Shown one piece after another: positions 57,608 through 64,000 of a stretch of 64,000 nucleotides of DNA. The stretch lies in contig OZ022242.1 of assembly GCA_963978895.1 (NCBI GenBank), positions 16,520,121 through 16,584,120 on the forward strand, in the 5' to 3' direction. The notes beneath the pieces were generated by a model that did no database searches, was not told the origin of the DNA, and saw only the letters and a program-made list of their open reading frames with translations. This stretch comes from Erpobdella octoculata (Eukaryota > Annelida > Clitellata > Hirudinida > Erpobdellidae). Every line of letters starts with the position of its first letter. Within the stretch, counting starts at the first letter, position 1. A program made the position numbers and the translations under genes.

Positions 57608-57795
57608 GTGTGACGTGTTGGTCTAGTGGCTGAGAAACCGGCTTGGGTATCTGTAGTACCCGGGTTTGATTTCAGGCTAGGGCGCGTGGTTTTCTTGAAC
57701 AAGGAACTAACTAAATCATGTTTGCTCAGGTCCGCTCAGCCTTTCATTTTTAGCTTGTCAATAAATGAGTGCTGAATTGGATATATTTTATGTAG
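57608..57795 (+). mobile_element. tRNA-derived SINE
   Basis: TGGTCTAGTGG (57619-57629) fits the polymerase III A box and GGGTTTGATTT (57662-57672) the B box, at tRNA-like spacing. A non-tRNA body (cttgaacaaggaactaacta, gctcaggtccgctcagcc) follows. Confidence 0.55.
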
Positions 57796-58198
57796 CGACG
57801 CCCTAAGTCTCATAACCTTTACCTTTTTATCTTTTACAACATTATTTTAATACATATTATAAGTTTTAATAACTAGATCTAACTTTTGACAAAAGCGTCT
57901 TCTAAGTATAGTTTTTTTCTATTATTTAAATTTCAAATAAGCAATTTGAAAGCAATTAAGAACCGTTTATTTTATGTTATAGCTACAGAATTCGTTATAA
58001 TAAGAACGAGACGCTCATATGTAATGCTAGACCAATTTAAGAAAAAGATCCACTTTTAAACAGAATTCAAGGAAAATAAGATGAAATTATAGACAAGATT
58101 GAAATGCATAAGTATTTACTGAGTACTTATGCTGTTTATTATTGTAATAGAAAACTTACCAAATATTTCACTTAATCGGTTTAGCCAATCTATATATA

Positions 58199-59307
58199 TA
58201 AAAATGAATGTTTGTATTTATGTATGTTAATGTCATTTATGCATTGCTACACCATTCATCCGATCGTAATGAAATTTTCACACAACCTTGAGAGTCAAGG
58301 GGAAAGTCAAATAAAAAAAAAATTTGAAATCCGTCACAAAATGAGCGGAGCGGAGCGGGTGAGCGAGCGGGAACTATATATATATGTATGTGCGTATGTA
58401 TGTGTGTATGTATGTATGTGTATGTGCATGTATGTGTGTCTGTGTGTGTGTTTATGTATGTACTAGCGGAGATACCCGGCGTTGCCCGGGTTTTTTAGAG
58501 GTTTTTCTAATGTTTGTCTCTTTCTCTCCCGTTTCCTTTCCCACCTGCTTTCCCACTCCCGTTCGTTTTCCCGTTTTCGGTCGTTTTCCCGCTCCCGGTC
58601 GCTTTCCCGCTCCCGGTCGCTTTCCCGCTCCCGGTCGCTTTACCACTCCCGGTCGCTTTCCCGCTCACGTTTGCTCTCCCATTCCCGCTCACGCTTGCTT
58701 TTCCGTTCCCGCTCGCTGTCCGTTCCGGGTCGCTTTCCCGTTTCTATAATAGACAAACTAACCCACAAACATTCATATATATATATATATATATATAGTC
58801 TTAGCAAATCTATTTTACGTTTTATAGGCTAACAGAAGTTATGAAAGAATGGAAAAGAAAAAATGAGCGTGAACGGGAGAGCAACCGTGACCGGGAATGG
58901 GAGAGCAAGTATGACCGGGAACGGGAGAGCAAGCGTGAGCGGGAACGGGAAAGCGACCGGGAACGGGAAAGCGACCGGGAACGGAAAAGCCACCGGGAAC
59001 GGGAAAGCGACCGGGAACGGGAAAGCGACCGGGAACGGGAAAGCGACCGGGAACGCGGAAAGCGATCGGGAACGCGGAAAGCGACTGGAATCGGGAGAGC
59101 AAGCTTGGAAGGAAACGCGAGCAAGAGAGAAAATCGATAACAAAACTTCTGAGCGGGAAAGCGACCGGGAGCTGGAAAACGACCGAGAGCGGAAAAGCGA
59201 CCGGGAACGCGACGAAAACGGGAAAGTGGAGAAGGAAACGGGAGCGAGAGGGACAAACATTAGAAAAACCTCTAAAAACCCCGGGCAACGCCGGGTAACC
59301 CCGCTAG
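58199..59307 (+). mobile_element. Helitron, non-autonomous, with nested reverse Helitron
   Basis: Begins TCTATATATATAAAAATGAA after an A (58198) and ends with a hairpin (ccccgggcaacgccggg) and ccccgCTAG before T (59308), all features of Helitron termini. The interior holds the GGGAACGGGAAAGCGACC minisatellite (58863-59230). Frames through it look like Arg/Ser-rich or Pro/Phe-rich proteins on all strands and are repeat artefacts. No Rep/helicase gene. Confidence 0.82.
58463..58798 (-). mobile_element. Helitron nested inside 58199-59307, opposite orientation
   Basis: Read on the minus strand, it starts near the (TA)n at 58770-58798 (tatatgaatgtttgtgggtt) and ends with aacccgggcaacgccgggta then tctccgCTAG before T (58462). 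It is a second copy of the same family with its own CCGGG minisatellite. Confidence 0.75.
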
Positions 59308-60404
59308 TTATATATATAACTAGCATTCCCGTTGCGACTTCGCTCACTTAAAAGAGAGAACACGTATCCACAGCAGCGTACTGCACGGGAGGATTTTTTA
59401 CGGCTTGACTCGGTTCGGTCCGTCGACAACTTGGCCCGGCCCGCTTCATAAGCCAAAATTTCAGGCCCGGCACGGCCCATCTAATTTGGGTCTGGCCCGT
59501 TTTAACAGGCCTAAAATTTCTATATATTTGGCGAAAAATCTCGGCCCGTCCCACCTTGACTTCAGGTTTGGCCCATCCGGTCTGAAGACCGTAAAATCAC
59601 GGCCTGGCCCGGTTCGTGCAGCACTCTAATCCATAGTGCCCTACACGGATATTTTTAGACCCGGCCCGGCTTATTTCATAGACAGAAAATTTCAGGCCTG
59701 GCTTGTTATTCAGGCTCAAACTGCCCCGTTTCATAAGCAAAAAAGTCGAGGCATGGACTCAACCAATTTAACGGTACAAAACCTCAAAGCTTGGAGACTA
59801 ATATTTTGAAAAAATAATAAAACACGTATTTTATAATTTAAAAAAACCTTAATATTGAATTTTAATGTTTTTACATTTTCAGTTATTGAGTTTTCAAGCC
59901 AATATAATCCTTTTCTCCGCCTTACATTTGTAGTCCTGGAAACCAAAAGATAAAAAAAAATTGAAAATTTTTTTAACTTTATCTTTTAAGTAGTATCTAC
60001 ATAGTTACTAATTTGTATATCTGTAGTATTTTTAGTTTCAGAGTCGCAGTTTAAAAAAAACCCTATTACCCCTAAATATTAATTTTCAAATCTGTAGCAT
60101 TCACAGTTTTTGAGTAGCTGTTACTTTAAAAAACAAATAACCCTATTTTCCACTCCACATTTGAGGTCCAGGAAAAATTTTTTTCAAAAAATGGTGAAAC
60201 ATGTATATCATCATTTTTTGAGTAGATGCTAATTATTAATTTTTACATCTGTAGCATTTACAGTTTCTGAGTAGCTGTTACTTTAAAAAACAAATAACCC
60301 TTTTTTCCACCCCACATTTGAGGTCCTGGAAACCAAATTTTTAAAAAATGGTGAAACAGGTATTTTTTCATTTTTTAAGAAGAATCACCTTTTCTGGATC
60401 AATT

Positions 60405-60545
60405 TAAAAGAATTACGAATCAATTTAAAAGAAATACGAATCAATTTAAAAGAAATACGAATCAATTTAACAAAATACGAATCAATTTAAAAGAAATACG
60501 AATCAATTTAAAAGAAATACGAATAAATTTAAAAGTACTTTCTTG
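60405..60545. repeat. 21-bp tandem array, forward
   Basis: Unit aaaagaaatacgaatcaatt + t repeats about six times and ends in aaaagtactttcttgtacca. The same array with the same end occurs at 61372-61475. Confidence 0.88.
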
Positions 60546-60867
60546 TACCAGATGTTTTTGAACTACCTCAACTTTACAATAAGGTTTTACATAACAAGAA
60601 CTATGAAACAATATATATGAATCAACAATCCAGAAGGTATGAGCAGGGTTGTTAAGAGCGGTAACGCCGCGCTACCGCTATTGTTGTAGTGGCGCTATTT
60701 TTAAGGTAGCGGTAGCGGCGCTACTGGCTGACAAGATCGTTAATGGTATAATAAAATAAGCGGTAATACTCAACGGAGCGTGTATTAAAGAAAATATAAA
60801 TATTCGTATATATTTTTATTATTTTTATTAAAAATAAATTTTTATGCTTTCATTTTAAAATTATTTT

Positions 60868-61020
60868 TATTTCTTTTAAATTGATTCGTATTTCATTTAA
60901 ATTGATTCGTATTTCATTTAAATTGATCCGTATTACTTTTAAATTGGTCCGTATTTCTTTTAAATTGATTCGCATTTATTTTAAATTGATTCGTAATTCT
61001 TTTAAATTGATCCAGAAAAG
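60868..61020. repeat. 21-bp tandem array, inverted
   Basis: Unit ttttaaattgattcgtattt + c repeats about six to seven times: the reverse complement of the array at 60405-60545. The two can fold on each other around a ~320-bp loop that holds the cgctaccgct / agcggtagcg inverted words (60668-60720). Confidence 0.88.
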
Positions 61021-61371
61021 GTGTAGATACCAAATTTCAAAAGGCCCTCATTTTTGGTTTTCGAGACATACATTGTTTTTCAGTTTCATCCTCTCAGGAG
61101 CAAAATTTTCAAAAATCTTATTTTAGTGGGTGCTTACGCTATAAAAGTAATATAATTTCCAAATTTCACGTTCCTAGGATGAGGCGTTTGAGCTCGGCGT
61201 TTATTATCAGTCAGTCAGTCAGGACATGTTTTTATATATAGATAGATAGATAGAAAAAATATATAATAGTCTACGTCTGTCTAAGACGTTTTTGTGTGAC
61301 GATTTGCTATCTATGACAAATTAACTTATATATAATGATAATAAATAATTATATAATAAAAAAATTTATAT

Positions 61372-61475
61372 AAAATACGAATCAATTTAAAAGAAATACG
61401 AATCAATTTAAAAGAAATACGAATCAATTTAAAAGAAATACGAATAAATTTAAAAGTACTTTCTTGTACCAGAAG
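61372..61475. repeat. 21-bp tandem array, third copy, forward
   Basis: Four units identical to 60405-60545 and the same terminal aaaagtactttcttgtacca, outside the Helitron end proposed at 61254. Confidence 0.88.
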
Positions 61476-61499
61476 TAAGGTAAATATTTTTTAATTTAA

Positions 61500-61628
61500 T
61501 TAAATATTAAAAGATATTTCAAAATTTTGCACAGTCAACCCTAAAGATAAAAAAAAGTGCCGCTGCAATCGAAAAATAATAAATAAATTAAGTTAAAAAA
61601 TCCGTCATTTTTGACTGGCTATCTCTAG
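61500..61628 (+). mobile_element. Helitron 3' end, same family as 31266-31543
   Basis: cagtcaaccctaaagataaa and aaaaaatccgtcatttttga then ctggctatctCTAG before T match the end of the small Helitron in the last CELF intron. The 5' end is unclear. Confidence 0.55.
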
Positions 61629-61684
61629 TAAAATATATATTAAGAACACTCTCAGGCGCATTTCCCAAATTATGAAAATGGTTC

Positions 61685-61930
61685 TACCTAAACACGACCC
61701 AACCCGACACGAACCCGATCCGAAGCCGAAAGTTTTAATTTTGAAACCCGGACCCGGACCCGAACCCGGAATTTTGAAAATCGAAAACCCAAACCCGATT
61801 TTTCAAAAAGTTGAAAACTTGAAGCCGGTTTTTAGACAAATTAAAACCTGAACCCGAACCTGAATATTCAAAAATTAAGAACCCGAACACGAAAAGTGAA
61901 AAGTGAAAAAATTCGTACCCGTGACAACCA
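61685..61930. repeat. ACCCGGACCCGAA-type degenerate repeat
   Basis: Runs such as cccggacccggacccgaac and aacctgaacccgaacctgaa alternate with ttttgaaaa words. Same family as 57121-57350. Confidence 0.7.
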
Positions 61931-62046
61931 TACCTACCATTCAATTATTACTGATTGTTAACTTGTTTACTTTGTAATACAGTTTATCAAGGATTAATTA
62001 CAAACAACTCTAGTTTAAAAATTAACTATAAACTAATTTGTTTTAG

Positions 62047-62876
62047 ATTTTTAGATATTTCGGAAAATCTTATCGTTTTTATCGACCAGGCTCAACTTTA
62101 CGTTTTTTCCATGAAAAGTTATGCGGTAGGTTACATAAATTTTAACATTTCCATCTTGGACAACCCACTGCAGTGTAGCTGTAGCGCTCTAGACTTTCTG
62201 TCCTGGATAATTTCTAATTCTACCAAAATCTCAAACTACAGCGAACTCACGTGTCTTAACAGTGACGGAACACAAAGAAATCTATCCGATATCAAACACA
62301 AAGAAATCTATCCGATATCAACACAATTTATAGAAATCTTCGTCTTTTTTGCTACGCTGCTTTGCCTCTGGAAATCACAGGTGGTCTTTTGGGTTTGGCC
62401 ATGATTTGCTGTCTTGTTGGTAATTTGGCATACAAATATCGTTGGGATATTCGGTATTATTTGCTCCAGAGAGCTCAAAATAAAAGAAGGGAGAGATTAT
62501 CTATGTATAAGTGCAATTACAAATACGATGCTTTTGTCTGCTATGAAACGAGTGATCGAGATTGGGTAGTTAAAGAGCTTTTAACAAATCTGGAAAATGT
62601 CAATTCTGCCGTGAGCAAACCAGCTGAGCTGTATAATGACTGCAATATAACGAGCGATCGCAACAACGTCACGTTCTCTACAGCTGATGAAGGCAGTTCT
62701 AATTTTGATAGCGACAGAGAACAGTTGATCAGACAACGAAGCGTGAAAAATGTAATTTGTTCCACTTCTGAAGAGTTCTTCGCATATGAAGGACTGAAAC
62801 TGTGCATCCACGAAAGAGATTTCATGCCAGGATGCCAAGTGGAAAGCAACATCCAGAATGCGCTTGAAAACAGCAG
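62047..62876 (+). CDS. TLR: TLR exon 4: last LRR, C-cap, membrane segment, TIR boxes 1-2 (frame broken by 26-bp duplication)
   Basis: First frame: FLDISENLIVFIDQAQLYVF, then the C-cap (NPLQCSCSALDFLSW..TC). A 26-bp repeat then shifts the frame by two. In the second frame the C-cap finishes with LRLFC, followed by PLEITGGLLGLAMICCLVGN (membrane helix), a basic stretch (QRAQNKRRERLSMY), TIR box 1 (YDAFVCYE, 62524-62547) and box 2 (LCIHERDFMPG, 62800-62832). Between the boxes are about 84 residues, many Asn, Ser and Asp. Acceptor ttttag, donor gtatat at 62877, after two bases of an Arg codon. Confidence 0.88.
62270..62321 (+). repeat. Perfect 26-bp tandem duplication inside TLR coding sequence
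   Basis: 62270-62295 equals 62296-62321 base for base (acacaaagaaatctatccga then tatcaa). With a single copy, the reading frame runs from the C-cap Cys pair straight into LRLFC and the membrane helix. With two copies it runs to a stop at 62402-62404. Confidence 0.97.
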
Positions 62877-62891
62877 GTATATGTCGGTTGC

Positions 62892-62899
<8 letters not shown>

Positions 62900-62982
<83 letters not shown>
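62900..62982. repeat. (TA)n microsatellite
   Basis: About forty perfect TA dinucleotides starting 24 bases after the TLR exon 4 donor. Confidence 0.97.
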
Positions 62983-62986
<4 letters not shown>

Positions 62987-63034
62987 TTTTTTTATTGTCA
63001 CGTTTTTCTAATGCACTAAAAAGAAGGATATAAA

Positions 63035-63360
63035 ATATTAAAAAAACTTTTTTAAATACCACGTTTTTGTGAACTAAAAAGATGAAAATAATTTTTTTCT
63101 GGGCTGTGTGAGAAATGTCTTTATGATTTTTAAAACTTGAAATGTGGGGCGCCATTTATATTAAAAAAAATCATTCTATCCTGGTTAAAAAATAGCATAT
63201 GGCTAGTTTGAGTAAAAGGCGTCCTACGTTTTAAGTTCTAAAAACTTTTGGCTTATTTGTTATACGAATGTCAACCATTAATGCATGACTCTATAAAAAC
63301 ATTTCTCACACACAGACAAAAACGTGGTATTTTGAAAAGTTTCTTTTAAATATTTATTTC
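63035..63360. mobile_element. Fold-back repeat in last TLR intron, related to 53461-53760
   Basis: taccacgtttttgtgaact near 63057 pairs with gacaaaaacgtggta near 63314; gtgagaaatgtctttatg with cataaaaacatttctcac-like sequence. The middle (ggcgtcctacgttttaagtt) is shared with the copy in TLR intron 1. Confidence 0.6.
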
Positions 63361-63541
63361 TTCTAAATTTCGTCTATTTTGATTTTTTTACTTATTTTCA
63401 GTTTTGAACGTCATTTCTTGTAATAATATTGTTATAAATTTTTTAGTATTTGAAAAAAATAAATTTTGAGATCCACGGGGGGGGGGGGGGGCCATGGCAC
63501 TTCCCTGGCCCCTCCTGCATCTGCTACTGTGTGTATATATA

Positions 63542-63845
<304 letters not shown>

Positions 63846-63873
63846 TTTATATTGTTTTTTTTATTTTTTTAAG

Positions 63874-64000
63874 AAAGGTCATTCTGGTAGTGTCTAAAAA
63901 CTTCCTGAAGAGCCAGTGGTGCTGTCTGGAATTGGAGATGGCAAAGGTGGAAAGTCTGCTGAGGGGTGTAAACCTGGTTGTGACTGTTTTTCTTGAACCA
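63874..64000 (+). CDS. TLR: TLR exon 5: TIR domain continuation (cut by window end)
   Basis: Completes the split Arg codon and reads KVILVVSKNFLKSQWCCLEL, then EMAKVESLLRGVNLVVTVFL and EP. This is the TIR strand-helix region (K.I.V.S..F..S.WC..E) that follows box 2 in TLRs. Box 3 (FW) should lie beyond the window. Acceptor ttttaag at 63873. The open frame continues to the last base. Confidence 0.93.

Larger units (their letters stand above)
59320..61254 (-). mobile_element. Second-family Helitron, minus strand (~1.9 kb)
   Basis: Minus-strand 5' end near 61242-61254 (tctatctatc...tatataaaaacatgtcctga then ctgactgactga); 3' end gaagtcgcaacgggaatgCTAG at 59320 followed by T. It contains GC-rich cggcccggcc words (59400-59720), a repeated block atttgaggtcc...aaaaaatggtgaaac (60150-60370), and arrays of a 21-bp unit (separate entries). 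No coding gene. Confidence 0.6.

Noticed and set aside
57619..57672. Possible tRNA gene
   Set aside because: A and B box-like words are present but no cloverleaf or acceptor stem forms, and a SINE body follows.
58384..59351. Arg/Ser-rich, Pro/Phe/Leu-rich and Gly/Lys-rich frames that resemble SR proteins
   Set aside because: Generated by the GGGAACGGGAAAGCGACC minisatellite inside Helitrons; every frame on both strands is open.
62611..62724. Possible 114-nt intron (GTGAGC...AACAG) inside the TLR TIR domain
   Set aside because: It keeps the frame if removed, but lacks a convincing pyrimidine tract and the continuous frame is open. Kept only as an alternative to test.

Overview
The window is AT-rich, intron-dominated DNA from an invertebrate animal. 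Canonical GT..AG introns, long microsatellites and a dense mix of hAT, pogo/Tigger, Helitron, CR1/L2-like LINE and SINE sequences rule out prokaryotes. A CELF/Bruno gene next to a leucine-rich Toll-like receptor fits a bilaterian. The (TACA)n and (TA)n load and the repeat style suggest a mollusc or another lophotrochozoan, but that is inference. I can defend two host genes, both on the + strand.

(1) A CELF (CUGBP/Elav-like, Bruno-like) RNA-binding protein spans 248-32948. It is 5'-truncated by the window edge. Thirteen exons with consistent phases give the C-terminal part of RRM1, all of RRM2, a Gly/Ser/Asn/Gln-rich linker and RRM3, ending at a TAG stop (32946-32948). The first four exons are 83, 46, 132 and 80 nt, close to the vertebrate CELF pattern of 83, 49, 135 and 80. 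The 8 kb after the stop is T-rich, carries a perfect GU-rich element and a Pumilio site, and has almost no transposons. It may be a very long 3' UTR.

(2) A Toll-like receptor runs from 51194 past the window end. It has a signal-peptide exon, a large LRR exon, a short LRR exon, an exon with LRR C-cap, membrane segment and TIR box 1/box 2, and a further TIR exon cut by the edge. A perfect 26-bp tandem duplication (62270-62321) shifts the frame just before the membrane segment, so this copy looks broken unless it is an assembly error. The TIR domain also carries a long insert between boxes 1 and 2.

Layout: 331-13857 is CELF intron 1 with a pair of ~800-bp inverted arms, a hAT element with a perfect 8-bp target duplication, and many simple repeats. 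14839-32820 holds the other CELF exons, with a 1.2-kb hAT element, a pogo/Tigger element, and a ~38-bp minisatellite broken by two hAT elements, a Helitron and a LINE. 32949-41300 is the T-rich putative 3' UTR. 41800-50700 is a transposon cluster, including two copies in opposite orientation of an apparently undescribed element built from arrays of GATCC units around a (TACA)n core, each with its own perfect 8-bp target duplication. 51194-64000 is the TLR gene, whose introns are filled with Helitrons, LINE and hAT remnants and (TA)n.

The two genes share no evident pathway: one is a post-transcriptional RNA regulator, the other an innate immune receptor. Their proximity looks incidental. All exon limits were read by eye from splice sites, phase and family knowledge.
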